NCBI RefSeq assembly: GCF_002776525.5
Contig: NC_045436.1
Span: forward strand, 15,416,049-15,480,048
Direction: 5' to 3'
From: Piliocolobus tephrosceles
Taxonomy: Eukaryota > Chordata > Mammalia > Primates > Cercopithecidae
DNA: 64,000 nucleotides
Each line of letters starts with the position of its first letter. The first letter of the stretch is position 1. Below the pieces are notes generated by a model that was not told the DNA's origin, ran no database searches, and saw nothing but the letters and a program-made list of their open reading frames with translations. Below, piece by piece: positions 48,575-61,301 of the stretch. The position numbers and the translations under genes are program-made.

Positions 48575-49483
48575 CAGTTGATCTTCATTATTTATAATTT
48601 TGGTGAATTTACCTACTCACTAAAATTTATTTGTATCTCTCAGAGGAGTACTCCTGTTGCTTCTGCAGCCTTTAGCAAACATGCACAAGAGCTGGAAAAA
48701 ATGTGTTGTTCAAGGTGCACTTTCGCAGCTGAAGTTGAAGGCAAGGCTCTGCCGCCTTATCTTAGCTCTTTTTATAAACTAGTGTCCTTTTTGTGGCTTA
48801 TTTAGTGCCATGTTTCCCACATGCTTTTTCTTGGTGGTTTTAGTGTTTAAAATGGCCCCTGGCCGGGCGAGGTGGCTCGCACCTGTAATCCCAGCACTTT
48901 GGGAGGCCAGGGCAGGCATATCATGAGGTCAGGAGATCAAGACTATCCTGGCTAACATGGTAAAACACCATCTCTAATAAAAATACAAAAAAAAAAATTA
49001 GCCAGGCGTGGTAGCGGGCACCTGTGGTCCCAGCTACTCCCGAGGCAGAGGCAGGAGAACCTGGGAGGCGGAGCTTGCAGTGCGCCACTGCACTCCAACC
49101 TGGGCCACACAGTGAGATTCCATCTCCAAAAAAAAAAAAAAAAAAGGCCCCCAAGCCTAGTGCAGAAGTCTTGTCTTAGTTTTCCTAAGTGTTGCGCCTT
49201 ATGGAGAAAATACATGTTAGATAAGCCTCATTCAAGCCTGAGTTATAGTGCTGTTGGCCATGAGTTCATAGTTAATGAATTAGCAATATATATATTAAAT
49301 GTCTTTCAGCAAAAACACACATTAAAATAAGGTTATGTATTGATCAGTTAATGAAAATATTGTGAACAGAGGCTTACAGTAACCTAACCATGTAATTCCC
49401 TAGGAACAATGGTTCAGTATTGCTAATTCAGTGTTTGCAGAAACTTTAAAGAACATAATTGCCATGAATAATAAGAAGCACCG
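48575..49483 (+). mobile_element. Tigger-like DNA transposon fossil split by an AluY
   Basis: The terminal inverted repeats (CAGTTGATCTTCATTATT at the left; the right end read on the minus strand gives CGGTGCTTCTTATTATTC) are flanked by TA. After the Alu, one frame reads SYSAVGHEF and VNELAIYI, like the helix-turn-helix start of a pogo/Tigger transposase. The rest of the transposase is missing, so this is a non-autonomous remnant. Which Tigger family it belongs to is not resolved. Confidence 0.75.
48858..49145 (+). mobile_element. AluY-like, inserted in the Tigger-like element
   Basis: Sense Alu beginning ggccgggcgaggtggctcgc (the 'gcgaggtgg' variant). It ends in an A-run and has lost about 30 bases of the right monomer. 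It lies between 'aaaatggcccc' and 'ggcccccaag', at the remnant transposase start codon. Confidence 0.9.
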
Positions 49484-50009
49484 TATTTCTTTTATTTCTA
49501 TATGAGACAGACTAACATAGATTAATTATGTTCTTAGAAGAGTAAATATTTTTTCAAAGAAATAAATATCTATTTTCTCCGCCTGAGTGAACAAATAAAG
49601 CTGTAGTTTCATCACAAAATCCATATTTACACCAAAACTAGTGATTTCAAATACAGAAACTTCTTTTGTATTGAATTCTTTTTCAATTTGAAACTTTTTG
49701 CGTATTCAGTGATTCCACATTGCAGCTGATTTTTTTTTACCTAACAATTTCTGCAAGCGACAGGACGGTACTATATCTTTCATAATATTATGTTTCAGTT
49801 TTAAAATCTTTATAACAAGGTATTATTGAAACTTTTAATACAAATCTGAAGACTTTATACTTTGAAATTAAGTTTTAATTGGTTCAGTCTAAACATTATT
49901 TTTAAGAGTTTGAAATCATAGAAGAACCCAGCATGAAACTGCATCATATTCTACATCTCTTTTAGAGCTAGTGTTGACAGCTTATTTTCTTTTAATTTTT
50001 AATTTTAAT

Positions 50010-50297
50010 TTTTTTTAGAGACAATTTCTCACTCTGTCACTCAGGTTGGAGTGCAGTGGTATGATCATAGCTCACTATAACCTCAAACTCCTAAGTTCAA
50101 GTGATCTTCCTGCCTCAGACTCCTGAGAGGATAGGACTACAGGTATGCACCATCGCACCTAGCTAACGTTTTTTGTATTTTGTGGAAACAGGGTCTATTT
50201 TGTCCTGTCTGGTCTTGAACTCTTGGTCTCAAGCAGTACTCCTGCCTCAGCTTCTCAAAGTGCTGGGATTGCAGGCATGAGTCACCACACCTAGCCA
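50010..50297 (-). mobile_element. AluJ-like
   Basis: Diverged antisense Alu from the T-rich start to gagtcaccacacctagcc. Confidence 0.9.
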
Positions 50298-50704
50298 CAT
50301 CTTGACCGATCATTAACAATAACACAAAGACCTATTTCATCACACGGCTATTGACACCATCCTCAGGCATGCTGAGTTTTAAAATTTTTTGTGAAAGACA
50401 ACACAGCCTTTTTTGTTTTCTAGAGTTTTTTGTTGTTGTTGCTGGGTCATTGATATAAAAGAATTACATTTACAAGAAGATAAAAATAAAAACATGGTCA
50501 AAATATGAAATAACTAAAGGAGGCGAATTGCATGTAGAGGCCCTACAAAGCTGTACAAGTAGCAACATGAATAAATAAGCTTATTCAACAGGCAGGACAT
50601 CAGAACAGTTGAAGTATCATTAAGTAAGCTTTATGAAAGTTCTTACTTTCACTTGATGAAAATATGCTTGTCAAAGTAATATCTAACATATTGACTGTTA
50701 GCCA

Positions 50705-50920
50705 TGAAATGAACTTTATGTACATTATCTTATTTAACACAATAGCTTTTTGAGCTATAGATATTTTTATCATTATTATTTTTTTGCATTGTACATGAAG
50801 AAACCAAAGCTCAGAGTAGTCAAGTAACTTTCCCAAGGTCCTGTAAGTAATAACTAGTAAAGTCAGGATTTAAACTCAGGTCTGTCTGACTTCAAAACCC
50901 ATACCACTATACTCCCTCCA
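50705..50920 (-). mobile_element. MIR SINE
   Basis: Antisense MIR: ttatgtacattatcttattt, catgaagaaaccaaagctca, ccaaggtcctgtaagtaa and actcaggtctgtctgact. Confidence 0.8.
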
Positions 50921-53454
50921 TGACTTGCTTTACAGTTTATACAACGGATGTCATGTCATTTTGAGAGTTTTAAAGCTTTTCTGACAGTTACACCCATGTT
51001 TCACATCCCTATTACGCTAAGGAAGATAGAGAATGGGGGCAGAACACTATAGACCCCCTTTTCTTTCTCGAAATGCTAAACTCATTATATTACTCTTTCT
51101 CAGAGTGCTTTATCATTATTGTGTTTTTACCCAGGATCAAGAACTGCTTTAAAGGGAAATGAAAGTCCCAAGGGGACAATTTTCAGTATTGTTTAGCAGT
51201 AGGAATACAGAAAATAAGGTATAATCTTGCAGTTTTCTTTGTCTGAACTATGTATACATGAGCCTCAACCCTCCAACCTCCTCATTATTAATGATTAGTT
51301 TTTTAAAGAACCAGCTGCTGGCTTTACCACTTTCTACCTGCTGGATGTTTTCTGAATCACATTATCCAGTGTGATCAATTTAAATGATCTCCATTTAAGT
51401 CCAGAGCCTAGGGAAATCACCCTGATTCTTTGTTCCCTAGCAACAGGCCTAAGAGGAGCAACAGCTGCTTCACCATATGCCACTAGAAAGATTCTGTAGG
51501 AAAATAGACTGAAATTGTTAATAAATGCTTTAAATATTGAGACTTCAGATACTGCAGTTACCATGTTTGATAATTTACCTTTAGTGGCACAAAAACAAAA
51601 GAGAAGAATAAATTTAATTATTTAACAGCTCTGCGAGGTGAGCTTAGCAATTAACGTGATTTCTAGATATTTTCTTGCTGAGTTAAACAGAGGAATAACC
51701 ATGGTGAAAATAAAATACTTTTCTTTATGATTAGTAGACTTAAAATGTTCAATTTCTGTCAAAATTAAGTTGTACTTATGTTGTAATGTGACATGGCACA
51801 TTTAAACATTAAACAAATATAAAACTTGTAATTTTTTGTTGACATTCTCTATTTTTTGTGCGTTAATCATTTCTACTGTCTCCATGGTTTTGACTTTTCC
51901 AGAATATCTTATAATTAGAATCATACAGTAAGGAACTTTTTTAGATTTGCTTCTTTTAGTTAACATTAGTATTAGGCACTTAAGGTTCCTCCATGTCTTT
52001 TCATTCCTTGATAACTCATTTCTTTTTAGTGCTAAATAATTTTCAATTGTATAGATATACTGTACCACAGCTTATTTATACATTCTCATAATGAAGTACA
52101 TCATAGTTGCTTACAGATTTTGAAAATTAATTACCAAAACTGCCTTAAACATTCATGTGTAGGTTTTTGTGTGGACATAAACTTTTATTTAGATAAATAC
52201 CAAGGAGTGCTAAAACTGAATCGTACAAAGAATGTTTAATTTTTAAAGAAACTACCTGTCTTCCAAAGTGGTTATATCATTTTGCATTCCTACATCCTTG
52301 CCAGCATTTGGTATTGTCACTCTTTTGGGTATACTCTTTTAATGGGTGTGTAGTAGTATCTCATTGTTACTTTATTTTCAGTTCCCTCACGACATACGAT
52401 GTTGAGCATCTTTTCATATGCTTATTTGCCATTGTATATTTTCTTTGATGAGGTGTCTATTCAGATCTTTTGCTCATTTTTTAAAGTGGATTGTTTTCTT
52501 ATTGCTGAGGTTTAAGAGTTCTTTACCGAATAGGGACAGCTCCAGCCTCCAGCTCCCAGCGTGAGCGACAGGGAAGATGGGTGATTTTTGCATTTTCAAC
52601 TGAGGTACCTGGTTCATCTCACTGGGGCGTGTCAGACAGTTGGCACTGGTCCACGGGTACAATTTCTTTTCCTAGCCAAAGGAAATTGAGACACACACCA
52701 CCTGGAAAATCAGGTAACTCCCACCTTAATACCACGCTTTACCAAGGGTCTTAGCAGACGGCACACCAGGAGATTATATCCCACACCTGGCCCAGAGGGT
52801 CCCACGCCCACAGAGCCTCCCTCATTGCTAGCACAGCAGTCTGAGATCTAACTGCAAAGTGGCAGTGAGGCTGGGGGAGGGGCGCCCGCCATTGCTGAGG
52901 CTTAAGTAGGTAACAAAGCCTCTGGGAAGCTTGAACTGGGTGGAGCCCACCACAGCTCAAGGAGGCTAGCCTGCCTCTGTAGACTCCTCCTCTGGGGACA
53001 GAGCATAGCTAAACAAAAAGCAGCAGAAACCTCAGCAGAGGTAAATGCCCGTCTGACAGCTTTGAAGAGAGCAGTGGATCTCCCAGCATGGAGGTTGAGA
53101 TCTGAGAACGGACAAACTGCCTGCTCAAGTGGGTCCCTGACCCCTGAGTAGCCTAACTAGGTGCAGACTGACGCCTCACACCTCACACGGCGGGGTACAT
53201 CCCTAAGACGAAGCTTCCAGAGCAAGAATCAGACAGCAACACTCGCTGTTCAGCAATATTCTGTCTTCTGCAGACTCTGCTGCTGATACCCAGGCAAATA
53301 GGCTCTGGAGTGGACCTCAAACAAACTCCAACAGTCCTGCAGCTGAAGGTGCTGACTGTGAGAAGGAAAACTAACAAACAGAAAGCACACCCACACCAAA
53401 ACCCCATCAGTACGTCACCATCATCAAAGACCAAAGGCAGATAAAACCACAAAG

Positions 53455-54447
53455 ATGGGGAAAAAGCAGTGCAGAAAAGCTGGAAATTAAAAAATCAGAG
53501 CGCATCTCCCCCTCCAAGGGAACACAGTTCATCGCCAGCAACGGAACAAAGCTGGACGGAGAATGACGAGTTGAGAGAAGGCTTCAGTTGATCAAACTTC
53601 TCAGAGCTAAAGGAGGAACTACGTAACCAGCGCAAAGAAACTAAAAACCTTGAAAAAAGAATGGATGAATGGATAACTAGAATAATCAATGCAGAGAAGA
53701 CCTTGAAAGAACTGATAGAAAATGAGAACTACGTGACAAATGCACAAGCTTCAGTAACTGACTTGATCAACTGGAAGAAAGAGTATCAGCGATTGAAGAT
53801 CAAATGAATGAAATGAAGTGAGAAGAGAAGTTTAGAGAAAAAAGAGTAAAAAGAAATGAACAAAGCCTCCAAGAAACATGGGGTTATATGAAAAGACCAA
53901 ATCTACGTCTGATTGGTGTGCCTGAAAGTGACGGGGAAAATGGAACTAACTTGGAAAACACTCTGCAGGGTATCATCCAGGAGAACTTCCCCAACCTAAT
54001 AAGGCAGGCCAACATTCAAATTCAGGAAATACAGAGAACACCACAAAGATACTCCTCGAGAAGAGCAACTCCAAGACACATAATTGTCAGATTCACCTAA
54101 GTTGAAATGAGGGAAAAAATGTTAAGGGCAGCCAGAGAGAAAGGTTGGGTTACCCACAAAGGGAAGCCCATCAGACTAACAGCAGATCTCTTTGCAGAAG
54201 CTCTCCAAGTCAGAAGAGAGGGGGGGCCAATATTCAACATTCTTAAAGAAAAGAATTTTCAACCCAGAATTTCATATCCAGCCAAACTAAGTTTCATAAG
54301 TGAAGGAGAAATAAAATCCTTAACAGACAAGCAAATGTTAGAGATTTTGTCACCACCAGGCCTGCCCTACAAGGGATCCTGAAGGAAGCCCTAAACATGG
54401 AAAGGAACAACAGGTACCAGACATTGCAAAAACATGTCAAAATGTAA
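53455..54447 (+). pseudogene. L1 ORF1, broken
   Basis: The ATG at 53455 is followed by a stop after 11 codons. There are coiled-coil region deletions (for example near 53567), then an RRM/C-terminal part in two frames: 53888-54100 ends at a TAA in the 'cacctaag' context, and 54107-54382 follows with a late frameshift. It cannot encode full-length ORF1p. Confidence 0.88.
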
Positions 54448-54510
54448 AGTCCATCAATGCTAGGAAGAAACTGCATCAACTAGCAAGCAAAATAACCAGC
54501 TAATATCATA

Positions 54511-57500
54511 ATGACAGGATGAAATTAACACATAACAATATTAACCTTAAATGTAAATGGACGAAATGGTCCAATTAAAAGACACAGACTGGCAAATTGG
54601 ATAAAGAGCCAAGACCCATCAGTTTGCTGTATTCAGCAGACCCATCTCACATGCAGAGACATACATAGGCTCAAAATAAAGGGATGGAGGAAGATCTACC
54701 AAGCAAACAGAAAACAAAAAAAAAAACAGGGATTGCAATCCTAGTCTCTGATAAAAGAGACTTTAAACCATCAAAAATCAAAAGAGACAAAGAAGGCCAT
54801 TACATAATGATAATGGGATAAATTCACCAGGAAGAGCTAACTATCCTAAATATGTATGTACCCAATACAGGAGCACCCAGATTCATAAAGCAAGTCCTTA
54901 GAGACTTAAAAAGAGATTTAGACTCCCATACAATAATAATGGGAGACTTTAACACCCCACTGTCTACATTAGACAGATCAACGAGACAGAAAGTTACCAA
55001 GGATATCCAGGAATTGAACTCAGCTCTGCACCAAGCAGACCTAATAGACATCTACAGAACTCTCCACCCCAAATCAACAGAATATACATTCTTCTTAGCA
55101 CCACATCGCACTTATTCCAAAATTGACCACATAGTTGGAAGTAAAGCACTCCTCAGCAAATGTACAGGAACAGAAATTATGACAAACTGTCTCTCAGACC
55201 ACAGTGCAATCAAATTAGAACTCAGGACTAAGAAACTCAATCAAACCCGCTCAATTACATGGAAACTGAACAGCCTGCTCCTGAATGACTGCTGGGTACA
55301 TAACAAAATGAAGGCAGAAATAAAGATGTTATTTGAAACCAATGAGAACAAAGATACAACATACCAAAATCTCTGAGACACATTTAAAGCAGTGTGTAGA
55401 GGGAAATTTATAGCACTAATTGCCCACAGGAGAAAATAGGAAAGATCTAAAATTGACACCTAACATCACAATTTAAAGAACTAGAAAAGCAAGAGCAAAC
55501 ACATTCAAAAGCTAGCAGAAGGCAAGAAATAACTAAGATCAGAGCAGAACTGAAGGAGATAGAGACACAAAAACCCTCCAAAAAAATCAATGAATACAGG
55601 AGCTGGTTTTTTGAAACGATCAACAAAATTGATAGACCACTAGCAAGACTAATAAAGAGGAAAAGAGAGAAGAATCAAATAGACGCAATAAAAAATGATA
55701 AAGGGGATATCACCACCCACCCCACAGAAATACAAACTACCATCAGAGAATACTATAAACACCTCTACGCAAATAAACTAGAAAACCTAGAAGAAATGGA
55801 TAATTTCCTGGACACTTACACTCTCCCAAGACTAAACCAGAAAGAAGTTGAATCCCTGAATAGACCAATAGCAGGCTCTGAAATTGTGGCAATAATTAAT
55901 AGCCTACCAACCAAAAAAAGTCCAAGGTCAGACGGATTCACAACCGAATTCTACCAGAGGTACAAGGAGGAGTTGGTACCATTCCTTCTGAAACTATTCC
56001 AATCAATAGAAAAAGAGGGAATCCTCCCTAACTCATTTTACGAGGCCAACATCATCCTGATACCAAAGCCTGACAGAGATACAACAAAAATAGAGAATTT
56101 TAGACCAATATCCCTAATGAACATCGATGCAAAAATCCTCAATAAAATACAGGCAAACCAAATCCAGCAGCACATCAAAAAGCTTATCCACCATGATCAA
56201 GTGGGCTTCATCCCTGGGATGCAAGACTGGTTCAACATATGCAAATCAAGAAACGTAATCCAGCATATAAACAGAACCAAAGACAAAAACCACATGATTA
56301 TCTCAATAGATGCAGAAAAGGCCTTTGACAAAATTTAACAGCCCTTCATGCTAAAACTCTCAATAAACTAGGTATTGATGGAACGTATCACAAAATAATA
56401 AGAACTATTTATGACAAACCCACAGCCAATATCATACTGAATGGGAAAAACCTGGAAGCATTCCCTTTGAAAACTGCCACAAGACAGGGATGCCCTCTCT
56501 CACCACTCCTATTCAACATAGTGTTGGAAGTTTTGGCTAGGGCAATCAGGCAAGAGAAAGAAATCAAGGGTATTCAGTTAGGAAAAGAAGAAGTCAAATT
56601 GACCCTGTTTGCAGATGACATGATTGTATATTTAGAAAACCCCATTGTCTCAGCCCAAAATCTCCTTAAGCTGATAAGCAACTTCAGCAAAGTCTCAGGA
56701 TACAAAATCAATGTGCAAAAATCACAAGCATTCTTATACACTACTAACAGACAAACAGAGAGCCAAATCATGAATGAACTTCCATTCACGATAGCTTCAA
56801 AGAGAATAAAACACCTAGGAGTCCAACTTACAAGGGATTTAAAGGACCTCTTCAAGGAGAACTACAAACCACTGCTCAGTGAAATAAAACAGGACAATAA
56901 TGGAAGAACATACCATGCTCATGGATATGAAGAATCAATATTGTGCCATCCCCATTAAGCTACCAATGACTTTCTTCACAGAATTGGAAGAAACTGCTTT
57001 AAAGTTCATATGGAACCAAAAAAGACCCCACATTGCCAAGACAATCCTAAGCCAAAAGAACAAAACTGGAGGCATGATGCTACCTGACTTTAAACTATAC
57101 TACAAGGCTACAGTAACCAAAACAGCATGGTACTGGTACCAAAACAGAGATATAGACCAATGGAACAGAACAGAGCCCTCAGAAATAATACCACACATCT
57201 ATAGCCATCTGATCTTTGACAAACCTGACAAAAACAAGAAATGGGGAAAGGATTCCCTATTTAATAAATGGTGCTGGGAAAATTGGCTAGCCATAAGTAG
57301 AAAGCTGAAACTGGATCCTTTCCTTACTCCTTATATGAAAATTAATTCAAGATGGATTAGAGACTCAAATGTTAGACCTAAAACCATAAAAACCCTAGAA
57401 GAAAACTTAGGTAATACCATTCAGGACATAGGCATGGGCAAGAACTTCATGTCTTAAACACCAAAAGCAATGGCAACAAAAGCCAAAACTGACCAATGGG

Positions 57501-58295
57501 ATCTAATTAAACTAAAGAGCTTCTGCACAGCAAAAGAAACTACCATCAGAGTGAACAGGCAACGTACAGAATGGGAGAAAATTTTTGCAATCTACTCATC
57601 TGACAAAGGGCTAATATCCAGAACCTATAAAGGACTCAATCAATTTTACAAGAAAAAAACAAACAACCCCATCAAAAAGTGGGCAAAGGATATGAACAGA
57701 CTCTTCTCAAAAGAAGACATTCATATAGCCAACAGACACATGAAAAAATGCTCATCATCACTTGCCATCAAAGAAATGCAAATCAAAACCACAATGAGAT
57801 ACCATCTCACACCAGTTAGAATGGCAATCATTAAAAAGTTAGGAAACAACAGGTGCTGGGGAGGATATGGAGAAATAGGAATACTTTTACACTGTTGGTG
57901 GGACTGTAAACTAGTTCAACCATTGTGGAAAACAGTGTGGCAATTCCTCAAGGATCTAGAAGTAGAAATACCATTTGACCCAGCAATCCCATTACTGGGG
58001 ATATACCCAAAGGATTATAAGTCATGCTGCTAAAAAGACACATGCACACGTATGTTTATTGCGGCACTATTCACAATAGCAAAGACTTGGAATCAACCCA
58101 AATGTCCATCAGTGACAGACTGGATTAAGAAAATGTGGCACATATACACCATGGAATACTATGCAACCATAAAAAAAGGATGAGTTTGTGTCGTTTGTAG
58201 GAACATGGATGCAGCTGGAAACCATCATTCTCAGCAAACTATCGCAAGAACAGAAATCCAAATACTGCATGTTCTCACTCATAGGTGGGAATTGA
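54511..58295 (+). pseudogene. L1 ORF2 (endonuclease/reverse transcriptase), broken
   Basis: The ORF2 start ATG at 54511 is followed at codon 4 by TGA. More stops occur near 55374, 56336, 57455 and 58031, with frameshifts between open blocks 54852-55376, 55796-56338, 56467-56958, 56900-57457 and 57470-58033. The motifs are still readable: GDFNTP and LSDHSAIKL (endonuclease), FADD at 56608-56619 (RT active site), and the Cys-rich C-terminal part (HCWWDCKLVQPLWKTVW). No functional product is expected. Confidence 0.9.
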
Positions 58296-58640
58296 ACAAT
58301 GAGATCAGTTGGACACAGGGAGGGGATCATCACTCACCGGGTCCTGTTGTGGGGGAGGGGGAGGAGGGATAGCTGTAGGAGATATACCTAACGTAAATGA
58401 CAAGTTAATGGGTGCAGCACACCAACGTGGCACATGTATACGTATGTAACCTGCACATTGTGCACATGTACCCTAGAAGTTAAAGTATATTTTGAAAAAA
58501 TAATGAACTAAAAAAAAAAAAAGAGTTCTTTACCTTTTTTGGATACACAGTCTTTTTATCATATATGTGTTTTGCAGATTTTCTACTGGTCTGTGGCTTT
58601 TTATTTTCTTGATATTCTGTATTTTTTAAAGCATTTTATT

Positions 58641-60229
58641 TGTATAGCTTAATCACTGATTTAGGAAGAAATACCATGGTGGTGTGTGTAGTAGGGAGAG
58701 AAGGGTTATCTTTTGTGCCTTTTTTTCAAAAACAAATATGCCTACATTTTAAAATTATTAGTTTCTTCTCTTTGTACCTCCCCGCCATACCTTTATAGCT
58801 TAAGCTGTTGGGATTCCAAGTAGGACAATATAAGGTGGGGGAAGAGTTAAAAATTATCTTGGACTATTTTTTCTGCTTTAATCAGCAAATGACCGAATTT
58901 AGTGGCCATTATCCAAACAATAGCCAATGGTTTAGTAAATAAATGTGTGGATCATACCTTTTTAAATGCTAAAATAATAGTGTCTTTGACATTCTTTGAA
59001 GTTCCACTTACTTTTCAAATGATTTCTAATTAAAAGATACCTAGTCACTGTTGGTTTGTTTTTTGTCCTTTGGGATTTTTGCTTTTGTTTTTGTTAGTCC
59101 TTATTGTAAACAGTTAATTAAAACAACATTATATTTTAAGTTCAGGTCATGCTATAAAAAGTATTTGACTCTTTTAATGATTTTTTTAGAAAGTCAATAT
59201 TTTTTCCAAGTTTTTGAAACACACAGGTATTAGCAGTCAACTTGAGTTGATAAAACAAAAGTATTTGGTTTGAAAAAGAGATCGTGAAAGTAATTATTCG
59301 TATTCATTAAGAACTCTGATTTAGTTGTTCTGAATGACTTTATTTGCCCTAGAAATGCTATTAAAAGGCAATGCCAAATCTAGATCTAGGAATTTTTTAA
59401 TACATTTGTACATGAGGAAGTCAATATACATGACAGACAAATGTAGAATGCCTTGGTGGGAGGTCAGATGGTAGTGGGGAGACTGGAGCATGCCTTCTTC
59501 TGGTGACTTTTCCCAGGTACTTCTGAAGAATCCATAGGGATTTGTGGAGAAGAATTAGAAAATTTATCTAAATTACAATTTTTAATTTAAGGCAACAACA
59601 AAACTAAGTAGTAGACTGTTACTGAGCATTTATCTTGGAGTTCTAGGTGTCTAATTTATAAGGTTTCTGAATTAGACTTCAGGGCCTGTGTTACATTTTA
59701 TTACAGTCTACGACATAAGTGTAGACTGGCAAGAATTAAACTAAAAGCCTGTTTCCCAGCTGTTAACGCATCTGGGAGTTTGGTTAAAAGGAGCTAGCTT
59801 AGCTTAGACTGAATTGTGATAAAAAGCAGGGTCTGGAGGCCTTTTAACTAGAGTCTTTGCTCTGATCAGAGCTGTATTTGATACTGGCCCATAAGTCCAC
59901 ATAATTATAATTTGTAAGAGTATTAAGGACATCAGTAACTTTTAAATCTTACCACGTGAAAAATGATTATGTCACCTATGGACTTTAAAAGTAGTTAGCA
60001 AACTGGGATAAAGGTGATGATGGAACCAACTAATTCCGAAACTTTGTCTATCAAAATTTACACTTACAATGTTTCAGCTATTCTTAATAATATGCTTCTG
60101 GTTTTAATAGGTTTTAATGAGAAGTTTTAATTCTGGTAAATGAATGCTTCATGTCAGATTTGTTATACCACTGGGGAAAATGGGTTACTTTTTTAATGTC
60201 ACCCTTATTACATTCTGGCTTTTTCCCAG
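58641..60229. other. End of FBXO8 intron 1; no gene seen
   Basis: AT-rich intron sequence up to the acceptor of the first coding exon. No repeat or open frame that I can name. Confidence 0.6.
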
Positions 60230-60566
60230 GCTTGCAGATGGGTCAGGGGTTGTGGAGAGTGGTCAGAAACCAGCAGCTACAACAAGAAGGCTACAGTGAG
60301 CAAGGCTACCTCACTAGAGAGCAGAGCAGGAGAATGGCTGCGAACAACATTTCTAACAGCAATCATCGTAAACAAGTCCAAGGAGGCATTGACATATATC
60401 ATCTTTTGAAGGCAAGGAAATCAAAAGAACAGGAAGGATTCATTAATTTGGAAATGCTGCCTCCTGAGCTAAGCTTCACCATCTTGTCCTACCTGAATGC
60501 AACTGACCTTTGCTTGGCTTCGTGTGTTTGGCAGGACCTCGCAAATGATGAACTTCTCTGGCAAGG
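60230..60566 (+). CDS. FBXO8: FBXO8 first coding exon (residues 1-110), N-terminus and F-box
   Basis: An acceptor with a good pyrimidine tract (ggctttttcccag) precedes base 60230. The ATG is at 60238, and the coding part (329 bases, 109 codons plus two bases) ends at a GTAAGT donor after 60566. The protein begins MGQGLWRVVRNQQLQQEGYS. The F-box is at about residues 71-110: LEMLPPELSFTILSYLNATD then LCLASCVWQDLANDELLWQ, with the Leu-Pro-Pro-Glu start and the conserved Trp residues that pack on SKP1. I chose this start because it matches the family; the open frame extends upstream only into intron. Compared with human as I remember it, only two conservative changes are seen, near residues 36 and 41, so the protein is strongly conserved. 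Confidence 0.97.
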
Positions 60567-60906
60567 GTAAGTTAAACCCACCAATGTTGAATTCAGGTAT
60601 CTCTAAACATAATCATGTTTAAATGTTCTTTTAATAATATATATTACAAAATATTTTCTTTAAACTTGGTCTTGTACTTTGAGATATTCTTTATTAAAAC
60701 CTGGAAAAATATACAGTTAGCATCACAGTCAAATTTGATCTTGTGAAAAGGAGGACAATAGAAAATAGAATAACAACTTTACAGTTAGAAGAGAGGTTAC
60801 CAATCATGCTCTGTCAGTCAGTTGATTATAAATCAGAAACTCTCACTTTATTCTAAAAATACCGCAAAGTTGTGGAGTGAGAATTTCTAATTTAAAAGTT
60901 GGAGTG

Positions 60907-61301
60907 CCACATTTTCTAGCCATGGAATACTATGCAGCCATTAAAAAGGATGAGTTTGCGTCCTTTGTAGGGACATGGATGCAGCTGGAAACCATCATTC
61001 TTAGCAAACTATCACAAGAAGGGAAAACCAAACACCGCATGTTCTCACTCATAGGTGGGAATTGAACAATGAGTTCACTTGGACTCGGGAAGGGGAACAT
61101 CACACACTGGGGCCTATCATGAGGAGGGGGGAGGGGGGAGGGATTGCATTGGGGAGTTATACCTGATATAAATGATGAATTGATGGGTGCTGACGAGTTG
61201 ATGGGTGCAGCACACCAACATGGCACAAGTATACATATGTAACAAACCTGCACGTTATGCACATGTACCCTAGAACTTAAAGTATAATAATAAAAAAAAA
61301 A
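60907..61301 (+). mobile_element. Young 5'-truncated L1 3' end (Old World monkey type)
   Basis: The ORF2 tail and 3'UTR are nearly identical to the 22048-22800 copy. The target-site duplication is aaaagttggagtg (60894-60906 and 61302-61314). The tail is aataataa plus an A-run. It lies 340 bases downstream of the FBXO8 F-box exon. Confidence 0.95.

Larger units (their letters stand above)
52528..58520 (+). mobile_element. Near full-length L1 (5993 bases), inactivated
   Basis: Starts at gaatagggacagctccagcc, about 20 bases into the L1 5'UTR, and runs through ORF1 and ORF2 to a 3'UTR and A-tail. A perfect 14-base target-site duplication, aagagttctttacc (52514-52527 and 58521-58534), flanks it. 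The 3'UTR lacks the doubled 'gttgatgggtgc' block of the two young copies, so it is an older primate L1. The sense strand matches FBXO8. Confidence 0.95.
51835..58640 (-). mobile_element. Old L1M, antisense, split by the L1 at 52528-58520
   Basis: Antisense L1M 3' part at 51835-52527 (ccatgtcttttcattccttg, gatcttttgctcattttt). It resumes at 58521 with ggatacacagtctttttatc to about 58640. The two halves join cleanly if the inserted L1 and one target-site copy are removed. Confidence 0.85.
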
